From positions 93,458 to 157,457 of the forward strand of contig NZ_JAEVHF010000010.1 of NCBI RefSeq assembly GCF_018263925.1: DNA of 64,000 bases, read 5' to 3'. Below, one piece after another: positions 1-8,773 of this stretch; within the stretch, counting starts at the first letter, position 1, and each line of letters begins with the position of its first letter. The stretch is from Kistimonas asteriae. GTDB lineage: Bacteria > Pseudomonadota > Gammaproteobacteria > Pseudomonadales > Endozoicomonadaceae. Both the position numbers and the translations under genes were made by a program. The notes beneath the pieces were generated by a model. It saw only the letters and a list, made by a program, of their open reading frames with translations, did no database searches and had not been told where the DNA came from.

Positions 1-1
1 T

Positions 2-1948
2 TTCACACTGGCCAGTATCCTTGCGGTAGCACCTGTTCAGGCTATCGAAATTGAGTTGATGGATGGTGAGGTTACCGGGTCATTGGATACCACGTTGTCC
101 TATGGTTCAATGTGGCGTGTGCAGGGTCAGGATCGTAATAATGACGGTATTAACGGTAATGATGGTAACCGCAATTTTGATACAGGTCTTGTGTCGCAGG
201 TCTATAAAATTACTACTGATCTGTCGTTAGATTATGAGAACTATGGGGCCTTTGTTCGTGGTACTGCTTTTTATGATACAGAGTTCTGGGGCAGCAATAA
301 TTACGGAAAGGAAAGCTGGCAGCCTTCCCAGCCTAGTCAGGCAGGTATGCAGGGGACAAAGCCTAATAATCGCTTTGTAAACGATGCTAAGGATATTTCT
401 GGTAGAAATGCGGAAATCCTTGATGCTTATGTTTATGGCAGCTGGGATATCGGCGAAATGCCTCTGGATGTACGATTTGGTAAGCAGGTTCTGAGCTGGG
501 GTGAAGGGTTGTTTTACCGTAATGGCATCAATACAACAAACCCTCTTGATGCCGCCAAATTTCGCCTTCCTGGCTCTGAGTTGAAAGAGGCGCTGGTACC
601 CGTTGAGAGTCTAGTGTTTAGTCTTGGTCTGACTGAAAACCTTTCAATGGATGCGTTTTATCAGTTTAATTTCCGTAGAACGCAGATTGATCCAGTCGGT
701 TCATACTTCTCTGAAACGGATCTTTTTGCAGAAGGTGCAAATACAGCCTACAACGAAACGACTGCAGGACTCGAGGCATTGATTCCTGTGTATGATGGTC
801 TTGTTGCAGGTGGTGCCGTTACAGAGGCTGAGTATTTTGAGGGGGATGCCTTCAAGGTTGCAGGAATCGGATCAGATATTAATGCAAGTGATGATGGACA
901 GTTTGGTGTTTCTTTTAGGTATGTGGCGGAACAATTAAATGATACTGAATTTGGATTTTATTTTGTAAATTATCACAACAAAGAGCCTGTTATTTTTGCC
1001 CAGGTTGATGAAGACTTTAATGGTTCTAATGTCGCGGGTATTGCTAGTGGTATAGATACTGCTTTTTCTCAGTCGGCCGGCTCTACATTGACTGCCCTTG
1101 CTACTGCTGCAGCTGGTGGAACGTTGACGCCACTTCAGGAACAGCTCGTTACTGCTGCAGGTGGTGTGGCAGCAGTTGATCTTGGTAATAATTTGACTGG
1201 CCAGCGTAAATATCTTGAAGATATTCGTATGTATGGTTTCAGTTTCAGTACTACTTTTGGTGATACTTCGTTTTCAGGTGAAGTAGCCTACCGTCCGAAT
1301 ATGCCTGTAACAATATCAGCAACGGATGATTTGATTGGTGATGTTCTTAATCAGGCAATCTCACTATCTAGTGGTGGAACTGCTCAGGTGGCAGGCCAGC
1401 AGGTTAATTACGCAGATTTACGAACGCTTGATAATTATGAGCGTGTAGAAAGCTGGAATCTTTCGGTACTTGCGATTCATAACTTCGGTCCATCGCTATC
1501 ATTCGATTCTTTATTTGGTGTTGTTGAAGTTGCCTCTGAGCACCTGCGGGGTTCTAGCCTGAGCTACACCGATTTTAATGGTGATGTCAGAGATTTTGCT
1601 GGGCGTGGTGACTGTGAGTATGCCTCTTTTGATGAAGGCACTTGTGATGAAGATGATCAGATAAGCCGTAATGCTTGGGGTTATAGTGCAGTATTGGCAG
1701 GTACCTGGAATGATGTTTATGCCGGTGTAAATCTTAATCCTTATATTCGCTGGAGCCAGGATATAAAGGGTAACTCACATCGCACCGGAAACTTCCTGGA
1801 AGGTAGCAATGCTATGACCGTTGGAATGGATGCGGTTTACCTGAATAACCTTGAAGTGGGTGTTCAGTACACTGAATTCACTGGTCCAAGTACTAGTTCA
1901 GTGCGTGACCGGGATAATGTCGGTATCAACGTAAAATACTCCTTCTAA
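2..1948 (+). CDS. DUF1302 family outer-membrane beta-barrel protein (5' end outside window)
   Basis: The frame is already open at base 2, so the start codon lies before the window. The first visible residues form the end of a signal peptide (hydrophobic stretch ending APVQA, then IEIELMDGE), so the ATG at 56 is internal. The mature protein alternates aromatic and polar residues like a large beta-barrel and ends in Phe (KYSF), the usual C-terminal signal for BAM-dependent barrels. A low-complexity Ala/Thr/Gly segment is coded at about 1070-1200. The family is known only as DUF1302 and is typically next to DUF1329, as here. Codon use is visibly richer in A/T third positions than in the next gene. 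Inferred role: the outer-membrane channel of the transport system encoded up to 7037. The family call is fairly sure; the substrate is unknown. Confidence 0.85.
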   Translation, partial: FTLASILAVAPVQAIEIELMDGEVTGSLDTTLSYGSMWRVQGQDRNNDGINGNDGNRNFDTGLVSQVYKITTDLSLDYENYGAFVRGTAFYDTEFWGSNNYGKESWQPSQPSQAGMQGTKPNNRFVNDAKDISGRNAEILDAYVYGSWDIGEMPLDVRFGKQVLSWGEGLFYRNGINTTNPLDAAKFRLPGSELKEALVPVESLVFSLGLTENLSMDAFYQFNFRRTQIDPVGSYFSETDLFAEGANTAYNETTAGLEALIPVYDGLVAGGAVTEAEYFEGDAFKVAGIGSDINASDDGQFGVSFRYVAEQLNDTEFGFYFVNYHNKEPVIFAQVDEDFNGSNVAGIASGIDTAFSQSAGSTLTALATAAAGGTLTPLQEQLVTAAGGVAAVDLGNNLTGQRKYLEDIRMYGFSFSTTFGDTSFSGEVAYRPNMPVTISATDDLIGDVLNQAISLSSGGTAQVAGQQVNYADLRTLDNYERVESWNLSVLAIHNFGPSLSFDSLFGVVEVASEHLRGSSLSYTDFNGDVRDFAGRGDCEYASFDEGTCDEDDQISRNAWGYSAVLAGTWNDVYAGVNLNPYIRWSQDIKGNSHRTGNFLEGSNAMTVGMDAVYLNNLEVGVQYTEFTGPSTSSVRDRDNVGINVKYSF

Positions 1949-1970
1949 TCCTTAATGAAAAAGGTTGCGA

Positions 1971-1990
1971 GTCGGGTCGTTAGACCCGGC
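1971..1990 (+). other. Hairpin between the DUF1302 and DUF1329 genes
   Basis: GTCGGGTC, a four-base loop (GTTA) and GACCCGGC form an eight-pair stem with one G-T pair, 23 bases after the DUF1302 stop codon. No T-tract follows, so it is not a normal terminator. It may protect the upstream mRNA or attenuate transcription, giving the two genes different levels from one transcript. Confidence 0.4.
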
Positions 1991-2023
1991 TTGCGAGAAC
2001 ACTAATAAACGACGGATTACAGT

Positions 2024-3394
2024 ATGAAGTCAAAACTCCTCCTGACTGGTCTGGCCACCGCATTGCTGGTGGCCGGCCAGGCGATGGCCAAGGTCACACC
2101 AGACCAGGCGGCAGAACTGGGTAAAAGTCTGACGCCACTGGGTGCGGAAATGGCAGGTAATAAAGCGGGTACTATTCCTGCCTGGAAACCGCTTACGGAT
2201 GCAGAGATTCCTGCAAGCTACAAGAATCCTGGTCAGCATCAACCTAACCCATACCCGAATGACAAGCCGCTGTTTACCATTACCCCGGAAAACCTGGATC
2301 AGTATCGTGATCATCTGACGCCTGGTCAGATCAAGCTGTTTGAAACCTATCCGAAAACGTTCAAGATGCCGATCTATGAGACGCGTCGTAACGCGCGGTA
2401 TCCTGAGCGGATCTATGAGAACACCAAAAAAGCCGCTACCAATGCGGAGCTGCTGAAAGGCGGCAACGGTTTCAAGGGCGCCTATGATGCGTATCCTTTC
2501 CCGATTCCGAAGGATGGTCTGGAAGCGCTCTGGAACCATATCGTACGTTACCGGGGTGAATACCTGGTGCGTCGTGCTTCGGAGGTTGCCGTACAGCGTA
2601 ACGGTAATTACTCGCTGGTAACCTCGCAGCAGGAAGTCTATTTCAACTACAACAACCCTGCCAAGACAGAAGCTGATCTGGATAACATCCTGTTCTACTA
2701 TCTGTCGTTTGCCAAGGCGCCGGCTCGTCTGGCGGGTGGTGCGGTACTGGTGCATGAGACCCTGGATCAGGTGGACGAGCCCCGCAAAGCCTGGGGTTAC
2801 AATGCCGGTCAGCGTCGTGTTCGCCGTGCACCGAACCTGGCCTATGATACGCCGATAGCGGCAGCTGATGGTCTGCGTACGGCTGATGATACGGATCTCT
2901 ATAACGGTGCGCCGGATCGTTACGAATGGACGTTAAAGGGTAAAAAAGAAATTTATATTCCCTACAATAACTTCAATCTGATCAGCCCGGAGCTTAAGTA
3001 CGATGATGTGCTGATGTCTGGCCACATCAATCCCGAGCACACGCGCTATGAACTGCACCGTGTCTGGGAAGTGGAGGGTACCCTGAAGAAGGGCAACCGT
3101 CATATCTACTCCAAGCGTGTCCTGTACCTGGATGAAGACAGCTGGGGCGCCGCCCTTGTGGATCAGTATGATGGTCGTGGTGAACTGTGGCGTGTCAGCA
3201 TCGGTTACCTGATGAACTTCTATGACCTGCCCACAACCTGGACGGCGCTGGACGTGTTCCATGACCTGCAGGCCCGTCGCTACCACGTGCAGGGACTGGG
3301 TAACGAAGAGAGCCTGTTCCTCGATTTCGCCCAGGCGATTCCGAATGACAAGTACTTCAAGCCTTCCGCGCTGAGGCGCAGGGGACGTCGCTGA
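2024..3394 (+). CDS. DUF1329 family periplasmic/outer-membrane protein
   Basis: A 456-residue protein with a clear signal peptide (about residues 1-22, cleavage after GQAMA). The mature part begins KVTPDQAAELGKSLTPLGAE, the conserved opening of DUF1329, and has the motif AGTIPAW near residues 48-54. The family is about 450 residues long, is sometimes labelled outer-membrane lipoprotein-sorting protein, and co-occurs with DUF1302. There is no lipobox cysteine, so it is probably soluble in the periplasm or bound to the barrel. The C-terminus is strongly basic (LRRRGRR). A strong terminator follows directly, so this gene and the DUF1302 gene probably form one transcription unit. Inferred role: periplasmic carrier of a hydrophobic substrate between the RND pump and the barrel. 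No reaction is known. Confidence 0.85.
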   Translation: MKSKLLLTGLATALLVAGQAMAKVTPDQAAELGKSLTPLGAEMAGNKAGTIPAWKPLTDAEIPASYKNPGQHQPNPYPNDKPLFTITPENLDQYRDHLTPGQIKLFETYPKTFKMPIYETRRNARYPERIYENTKKAATNAELLKGGNGFKGAYDAYPFPIPKDGLEALWNHIVRYRGEYLVRRASEVAVQRNGNYSLVTSQQEVYFNYNNPAKTEADLDNILFYYLSFAKAPARLAGGAVLVHETLDQVDEPRKAWGYNAGQRRVRRAPNLAYDTPIAAADGLRTADDTDLYNGAPDRYEWTLKGKKEIYIPYNNFNLISPELKYDDVLMSGHINPEHTRYELHRVWEVEGTLKKGNRHIYSKRVLYLDEDSWGAALVDQYDGRGELWRVSIGYLMNFYDLPTTWTALDVFHDLQARRYHVQGLGNEESLFLDFAQAIPNDKYFKPSALRRRGRR

Positions 3395-3411
3395 TTCAGT
3401 GGCGCAGCACG

Positions 3412-3441
3412 AAAAAAGCCACTGGAAACAGTGGCTTTTTT
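3412..3441 (+). terminator. Rho-independent terminator after the DUF1329 gene
   Basis: AAAAAAGCCACTG, loop GAAA, then CAGTGGCTTTTTT: a perfect 13-pair stem with a terminal T-run, 18 bases past the stop codon. The matching A-run makes it able to act in both directions. Confidence 0.92.
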
Positions 3442-3477
3442 GATTCCGTTAATGTGACTTGTGATTTCGGTATGTGC

Positions 3478-3505
3478 TTATTTTTTCCTGTTTTCTGCGT
3501 ATAAT
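3478..3505 (+). promoter_or_regulatory. Candidate sigma-70 promoter for the YCF48-RND gene pair
   Basis: A perfect TATAAT lies at 3500-3505, with a weak -35 (TTATTT, 3478-3483) 16 bases upstream. It sits after the preceding terminator and about 90 bases before the YCF48 start, where a separate promoter is needed. Confidence 0.5.
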
Positions 3506-3595
3506 CAGGCGCGTCCATGACTGTCGTTGACTGAGCGCACTGAATAAGAAGAACAGTCTAACAATAATTCAATGATCTGCTTCCGGGGGATGAGT

Positions 3596-4645
3596 ATGCA
3601 TGGTCTCTTCACCAGAGGGCCTTCGGGGTCCCGGGCTTTACCTCGCAGAGCCTTGAAGGGGATAACCGCAGCAGTTGCTCTGGCGTCTTCTCTTCACACT
3701 GTGTCTGTTCAAGCCAATCCGATCGCTGCCGTGACTAGTGATCACGCGGTGCTGTCTGAGAAGGCGGCTTCCTCGCTGTTACTGGATATTACCCGTGCGG
3801 GTAGCGGCCAACGGCTGGTCGCTGTGGGCGATCGCGGCCATATCCTGATTTCCGATAATAATGGCTATGACTGGCGTCAGGTCAGTGTCCCAAGCCGACA
3901 AATGCTGACGGCTGTGAGCTTCCCAAGCGCTACTACCGGCTTTGCGGTGGGTCATGACGCCGTAATTCTTAAAAGCACCGACGGTGGCGACAGCTGGGTC
4001 AAGGTTTACGATGATCTGGATGCAGAAGTGCCATTGCTCGACATCATGATGATGGATGAGCAAACGGGTTTCGCTGTTGGTGCCTATGGCTATATTGTCC
4101 GCACTGAGGATGGGGGTGAAACCTGGGACGACTGGTTTGACATGATTGAGAACGAGGAAGAGTTCCATTACAACGCCATTACCCGGATCGGTGACGGTAC
4201 CTTGTTACTCGCAGGCGAAGCGGGCCTGCTGTATCGCTCGCAGGATGATGGTGAAACCTGGGAGCTGCTCGACAGTCCTTATCAAGGCTCGTTCTTTGGC
4301 ATTATTCCCGGCAGTGATCCAGTCTCGGCTGTTGTGTTCGGTCTTCGTGGAAACGCATTCAAGACAACGGATGCCGGTGCAGCTTGGGTGGAGGTGGATA
4401 CCGGTACGGATCAGACCCTGTTTGGTGCGGTGCATATCGATGGCAATGGGCAAGTGATTGTCGGCAGTTCCGGCACATTGTTTGAAATGAGTGGTCCTGA
4501 GCCGCAGGTTCATACGCGCAGTGACCGGGCAACGTTGCTTTCGGCTTCCGAAGCGCCTGACAACAGCCTTGTCGTGGTCGGTGAAACCGGTGTCCACCGG
4601 ATGCCTGTTGGCAAGCCTGCCGTCGCAACCCTTTCAGAGCAATAA
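3596..4645 (+). CDS. YCF48-type beta-propeller protein (BNR/Asp-box repeats)
   Basis: An exported protein of 349 residues. ATG 3596 is chosen because GGGGGA at 3585-3590 sits five bases upstream; ATGs at 3572 and 3590 are also in frame but badly spaced. The basic N-terminus and the following hydrophobic stretch (ITAAVALASSLHTVSVQA) look like a signal peptide ending about residue 40. At least five repeats follow the Asp-box pattern S/T-x-D-x-G-x-x-W: STDGGDSW, TEDGGETW, SQDDGETW, TTDAGAAW and a first degenerate one (SDNNGYDW). This is the YCF48 fold, also seen in the photosystem II assembly factor; here it is a non-photosynthetic relative. It lies 16 bases before the RND gene, so the two are surely co-transcribed. 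Inferred role: periplasmic partner of the exporter. Confidence 0.85.
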   Translation: MHGLFTRGPSGSRALPRRALKGITAAVALASSLHTVSVQANPIAAVTSDHAVLSEKAASSLLLDITRAGSGQRLVAVGDRGHILISDNNGYDWRQVSVPSRQMLTAVSFPSATTGFAVGHDAVILKSTDGGDSWVKVYDDLDAEVPLLDIMMMDEQTGFAVGAYGYIVRTEDGGETWDDWFDMIENEEEFHYNAITRIGDGTLLLAGEAGLLYRSQDDGETWELLDSPYQGSFFGIIPGSDPVSAVVFGLRGNAFKTTDAGAAWVEVDTGTDQTLFGAVHIDGNGQVIVGSSGTLFEMSGPEPQVHTRSDRATLLSASEAPDNSLVVVGETGVHRMPVGKPAVATLSEQ

Positions 4646-4661
4646 TAACGGGGTTTCCTGA

Positions 4662-7037
4662 ATGTCCAGTCATCACCTGAATACTGAACCAGTGCTGGAA
4701 CGCCTGTTTTTTAATAACAGGGTGTTTTTCCTCGCCTTTTTCCTTTTGGCGACGGTTGTCCTTGGCTGGCAGGCCACGCAATACCGCATTGATGCCAGCT
4801 TTGAAAAAATGATCCCACTCAAACATTCGTTTATTCAAAACTGGATGGAGCGTCGTGACGAGCTGGGGAGTGGGGGGAATTCGTTACGCATTTCTGTTGA
4901 GGCCAAAGAGGGTGATATCTTCGACTCTGGCTACATGGAAAGCTTGAGACGCCTGACGGATGATGTCTTTTACCTGCCGGGGGTTGACCGGGCAGCGCTG
5001 AAATCCCTCTGGACGGCCAATGTGCGCTGGCTGGAGGTGACTGAGGACGGCTTTGAAGGCGGTCCGGTGATTCCCCAGACGTATGATGGCTCTCGTCAGA
5101 GTCTGGATGAGTTACGTGTGAATATTCTGCGCTCCGGCCAAGTCGGTAGCCTGGTGGCGAATAATTTCCGTTCCAGCATCATCGAGTTCCCGCTGCTTGA
5201 GTTTAACCCGGAAACCGGCGAAAAACTCGATTATAAGGCATTGTCCCAGAAGCTCGAAGAGCTGCGCACGAAATATTCCGTGCAGGGGGTAGACCTCCAC
5301 ATCATTGGTTTTGCCAAGATCCTTGGGGACCTGTTCGAAGGTGTGGATGCCATCAAGATCTTCTTCCTGCTGGCTATTGCGATCACCCTGGTTTTGCTGT
5401 TTGCCTATTCCCGTTGTCTGAAGAGTACGCTGGTTGCGGTGTTCTGCTCATTGGTGGCGGTGGTCTGGCAGTTGGGGCTGTTAACCGCCATGGGCTTTGG
5501 CATTGATCTTTATTCCATACTGGTGCCGTTCCTGGTGTTTGCCATCGGGGTGAGTCATGGTGTGCAGATCATCAATAACATCGGTATTGAATCTGCCCAC
5601 GATGCTACGCCGTTGGACGCGGCCCGTCGCACCTTCCGTACACTGTATATTCCCGGCATGCTGGCCCTGGTCTCAGATGCGATTGGCTTCCTGACGCTGC
5701 TGGTGATTGAGATCAATGTTATTCGCGATCTGGCCATTGCCGCCAGTATCGGTGTTGCGGTCATCATCCTGACCAATCTGGTGTTGTTGCCGGTGCTGAT
5801 GTCTTACATTGGTGTCAGTAAGCGGGCCAGTGATCGGTTGAAGGTGACGGAAAAGAAAGATGCTATCACCTGGCGGGTGATGTCCTATTTTGCGCATCCC
5901 GTGGTTGCGCCTTTGTCTATTGTACTGGCTGTCGCTGGCTTCGGCGCCAGTTATTACTTCAGCCAGAATCTCAAGATCGGGGATCTGGATCCGGGCGCAC
6001 CGGAACTCAGGGCTGATTCCCGGTACAACCTCGATAACAAGTTTATCACCGAAAATTATTCCACCAGTGCGGATACCTTTATCACTATGGTGGAAACCGA
6101 TACTGAGCAGTGTTCATCCTATGCGTTTATGGATGCCCTGGATCGCTACATGTGGCATATGAAAAATGTCGATGGCGTGCAGGATGCGGTATCGATGGTG
6201 ACGGTCGCCAAGCAGGTTATCAAGGGGTTGAATGAAGGGAATCCCAAGTGGCAGGCGTTGTCGCGCAACCAGTATGTGCTGAACAATGCGATCAGTAATC
6301 AGACGGCCCAGCAGCTCTATAACAAGGACTGCAGCCTGGCGCCGGTACTGATTTTCCTGGAAGACCATAAGGCGGAAACCCTTCAGCGTGTGGTTCAGGC
6401 AACGGAAGCGTTTGCCGCAGAGAATAACCGGGATGGGCTGACCTTCCTGATGGCTACCGGTAACGCCGGCGTTGAAGCGGCGACCAATGAGGTCATTGGT
6501 TATGCCCAGAATCAGATGCTGGTGTTTGTGTATGGCGTGGTCAGCATCCTGTGTCTGATCACGTTCCGGTCAGTACGGGCTCTTATTTGCATCATTATCC
6601 CGCTGGCGCTGACATCGCTGCTGTGTCAGGCGTTGATGGCACAGCTGGGTATTGGCATCAAGGTGGCGACATTGCCGGTTATTGCGCTGGGTGTCGGTAT
6701 TGGTGTGGACTACGGCATTTATATCTACACCCGTCTTGAAGGCTTCCTGCGTCAGGGAATGCCGCTGCAACAGGCCTATTACATGACCCTGCGGACGACC
6801 GGTAAAGCGGTCATATTTACCGGTTTCACACTGGCGATTGGTGTGGGTACGTGGATCTTCTCGCCCATCAAGTTCCAGGCGGATATGGGTATGCTGCTGA
6901 CCTTCATGTTTGTATGGAACATGATCGGGGCAATCTGGCTGATGCCTGCGCTGGCGCGTTTTGTGCTGCGTCCTGAGCTGCTGGCAACAAAAGCTCGTGA
7001 GGAAGCTGTACTGAAGTCGCAAACGTCTGCTGGCTAA
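4662..7037 (+). CDS. RND/MMPL superfamily exporter
   Basis: An inner-membrane transporter of 791 residues with the duplicated RND layout: one helix (about 20-40), a large periplasmic loop (about 45-225), five closely packed helices (about 226-390), a second helix and loop (about 415-620), then five more helices. The motif GVGIGVDYGIYIYTRL in the second half and GVSHGVQIINN in the first mark the helix carrying proton-relay residues in this family. At under 800 residues it belongs to the short MMPL/COG1033 branch, which exports lipids or other hydrophobic compounds, not the 1,000-residue AcrB branch. No membrane-fusion protein or TolC gene adjoins; DUF1302, DUF1329 and YCF48 genes take their place. 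Substrate unknown. Confidence 0.88.
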   Translation: MSSHHLNTEPVLERLFFNNRVFFLAFFLLATVVLGWQATQYRIDASFEKMIPLKHSFIQNWMERRDELGSGGNSLRISVEAKEGDIFDSGYMESLRRLTDDVFYLPGVDRAALKSLWTANVRWLEVTEDGFEGGPVIPQTYDGSRQSLDELRVNILRSGQVGSLVANNFRSSIIEFPLLEFNPETGEKLDYKALSQKLEELRTKYSVQGVDLHIIGFAKILGDLFEGVDAIKIFFLLAIAITLVLLFAYSRCLKSTLVAVFCSLVAVVWQLGLLTAMGFGIDLYSILVPFLVFAIGVSHGVQIINNIGIESAHDATPLDAARRTFRTLYIPGMLALVSDAIGFLTLLVIEINVIRDLAIAASIGVAVIILTNLVLLPVLMSYIGVSKRASDRLKVTEKKDAITWRVMSYFAHPVVAPLSIVLAVAGFGASYYFSQNLKIGDLDPGAPELRADSRYNLDNKFITENYSTSADTFITMVETDTEQCSSYAFMDALDRYMWHMKNVDGVQDAVSMVTVAKQVIKGLNEGNPKWQALSRNQYVLNNAISNQTAQQLYNKDCSLAPVLIFLEDHKAETLQRVVQATEAFAAENNRDGLTFLMATGNAGVEAATNEVIGYAQNQMLVFVYGVVSILCLITFRSVRALICIIIPLALTSLLCQALMAQLGIGIKVATLPVIALGVGIGVDYGIYIYTRLEGFLRQGMPLQQAYYMTLRTTGKAVIFTGFTLAIGVGTWIFSPIKFQADMGMLLTFMFVWNMIGAIWLMPALARFVLRPELLATKAREEAVLKSQTSAG

Positions 7038-7057
7038 CGCATGTTATGACTTTCATG

Positions 7058-7088
7058 AAAGGATCAGCCTTGTTGCTGATCCTTTTTT
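7058..7088 (+). terminator. Rho-independent terminator after the RND gene
   Basis: AAAGGATCAGC, a six-base loop, then GCTGATCCTTTTTT. The eleven-pair stem and T-run start about 20 bases after the stop codon and close the YCF48-RND unit. Confidence 0.92.
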
Positions 7089-7163
7089 ATTGCTCGGAAT
7101 ACCGATAAAACGCGTAAACTGGCGTAAGCTAATAGTGAATGATGACACGATGAGGGTGCAGGG

Positions 7164-7379
7164 ATGACGACCTATCACATTGATGACAAAGACAGTGTTG
7201 TAGAAAGCCTCAGGGAAGCAATGGAGCTGGATTCCGGAGAGGACGTTGTCAGAGTCGCGATAGGGTTTCTTGAAGCTATGATGGAATTTGTCGGTGATGG
7301 TAATGCGCTGACCATAAGCAATGGTAAAGAAGAAACCGAAGTGCTGCTGCGGCGTGAAACGGCGAGTAGTAGTGAGTGA
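7164..7379 (+). CDS. Small acidic protein of unknown function
   Basis: A 71-residue, Glu/Asp-rich, probably cytoplasmic protein without signal peptide or membrane helix. GAGGGTG at about 7151-7157 is well placed for ATG 7164. The sequence (VVRVAIGFLEAMMEFVGDGNALTISNG) reads like a short helix followed by a strand pair, but I recognise no family. It stands alone between two terminators, on the opposite strand to the antiporter gene with which it converges. Good ribosome-binding site and normal codon use support a real gene. Confidence 0.6.
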   Translation: MTTYHIDDKDSVVESLREAMELDSGEDVVRVAIGFLEAMMEFVGDGNALTISNGKEETEVLLRRETASSSE

Positions 7380-7393
7380 ATCACTCGCCTTTT
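7361..7393 (+). terminator. Possible terminator overlapping the end of the small gene
   Basis: GGCGAGT at 7361-7367 pairs with ACTCGCC at 7383-7389, followed by TTTT. A competing short palindrome (GAGTGA-A-TCACTC) lies inside. It would stop transcripts from 7164 before they run into the convergent antiporter gene. Confidence 0.5.
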
Positions 7394-8567
7394 AATCCTG
7401 TCGGAGTGTTCTTGCAGGGGAAATGGGGGTGGGAAGTCTGAAGACGACCAGATAGGTTGACAGGATAAAGGTGATAATCGCCGCGGTTTCAATAATCATG
7501 GCGGTGTCATGGGAAAGCTTTCCTGCTGTTAAGGCTCCGCTCGCTAATAATAATGAGAATTCACTGCTTTGCCCTAAGCGTAATCCCATTTCCATCGCAT
7601 TAGCCGGCGTTGCTTTACCAATGTAGGTCAGCAAGACTCTGAATATCAAGGGTTTCCCTATAAGAATAACCGCCGCTAGCAGGATAATTGGCAGGATTAG
7701 CTGTCCAGTTTCAAAAATATCAAATTGTGCCCCGATAGAAAAAAAGAACAGTATCAGGAAGAATTCTCTGAGTGGTTTCAACCCTTCAGCAATAAACAGA
7801 GATATCGGTGATGTTGCTATGGCAACACCGGCAAAAAAAGCGCCAATCTCGTAGGACAGTCCAATGGCTTTCGCAATTTCTGCAGCGGTAAAGCACCAGC
7901 CTAGCGAAACCAGGAAAATATATTCAGAAATGGTGTCGAATTTCTTGAATAAGGGCAGGGCGATGAAATGGACAATCCACCAGGCTGCAAGTGCAAACAG
8001 ACCTGTTTTAATTGGCAGTAGGCCGGTTTGCCATGACAGGGCGGCTTCATTGTTATAAATCAGAAGAATGGCGAGAATCGCCAGTATATCTTCGAATAAA
8101 AGAATACTGATCATGACCTCGCCCGTGCGCTTATGGTGCAACGTGGTAGTTGGAATCAGTTTCAGGCTGATGACGGTACTGGAAAAGGATAGTGCGACGC
8201 CTGATATAACGGCTTCGGCCAAGTTGATATTAAACAGCATCATTAAGCTTGTCGCGACGATTGCTGTGGTAATCACAACGGCTAATAATGTGACAGCGGC
8301 GGTTTGTTGAAGTAGTTGCCATAAATTTCTCGGGTGAAGGTGTAAGCCCAGTAAAAACATGAGCAGGATAATGCCCATATGGGATATGGCTTCAATATGG
8401 CCAGGGTCGGCAAACAGTTTAAGGCCGTTAGGCCCCGCAATCAGGCCCAGGGCGATATAGGCAAGGATGATGGGTTGCCGAAGCCAGACGAACAGGGTGC
8501 CTAATAGTGATGCCCCGCCAAAGATAATGGCCATCTCCAGTACAAAATCACCATAGATACCCTGCAC
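7392..8567 (-). CDS. CPA2-family cation/proton antiporter, KefB/KefC-like membrane domain only
   Basis: A 391-residue polytopic membrane protein with the Na+/H+-exchanger fold. Recognisable segments are SFSSTVISLKLI (about 127-138), GLSYEIGAFFAGVAIATSP (about 220) and GQSSEFSLLLASGAL (about 333). The start is GTG at 8565-8567, with AGGAG five bases upstream; the longer frame lacks a ribosome-binding site. KefB and KefC have about 600 residues including a C-terminal TrkA-N (RCK) domain; here the protein ends just after the last helix (TYLVVFRLP), so the ligand-gating domain is absent. It probably exchanges K+ or Na+ for protons without glutathione or nucleotide control. It is transcribed divergently from minD, occupying the place where minC is often found. 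Confidence 0.85.
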   Translation of the reverse strand: MQGIYGDFVLEMAIIFGGASLLGTLFVWLRQPIILAYIALGLIAGPNGLKLFADPGHIEAISHMGIILLMFLLGLHLHPRNLWQLLQQTAAVTLLAVVITTAIVATSLMMLFNINLAEAVISGVALSFSSTVISLKLIPTTTLHHKRTGEVMISILLFEDILAILAILLIYNNEAALSWQTGLLPIKTGLFALAAWWIVHFIALPLFKKFDTISEYIFLVSLGWCFTAAEIAKAIGLSYEIGAFFAGVAIATSPISLFIAEGLKPLREFFLILFFFSIGAQFDIFETGQLILPIILLAAVILIGKPLIFRVLLTYIGKATPANAMEMGLRLGQSSEFSLLLASGALTAGKLSHDTAMIIETAAIITFILSTYLVVFRLPTPISPARTLRQD

Positions 8568-8717
8568 GACAACTCCTGATTACCGCATGACTGCGTAAAA
8601 GATGGTTTCAAGGTAGTCAAAGGAGCGTAAAGTGTCAGAGAAAAGAGGCGGGATTGAAAAAAGGCATTCGCTTGATTTAATGGCATGCTTTTTATGCCAG
8701 CCAATTTAATTCTATTT

Positions 8718-8737
8718 GTTAACCATGTATTGTTAAC
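8718..8737. promoter_or_regulatory. Paired GTTAAC palindromes upstream of minD
   Basis: Two copies of GTTAAC, each self-complementary, lie eight bases apart (8718-8723 and 8732-8737) about 35 bases before minD. This spacing would suit a dimeric regulator. A small hairpin (TGGCAT/ATGCCA, 8681-8699) lies upstream. The region is the divergent control region of the antiporter and minDE. The protein that binds is unknown. Confidence 0.3.
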
Positions 8738-8773
8738 GGTAATGACGATAACTGTCTGTATAAGGAGATGGCA

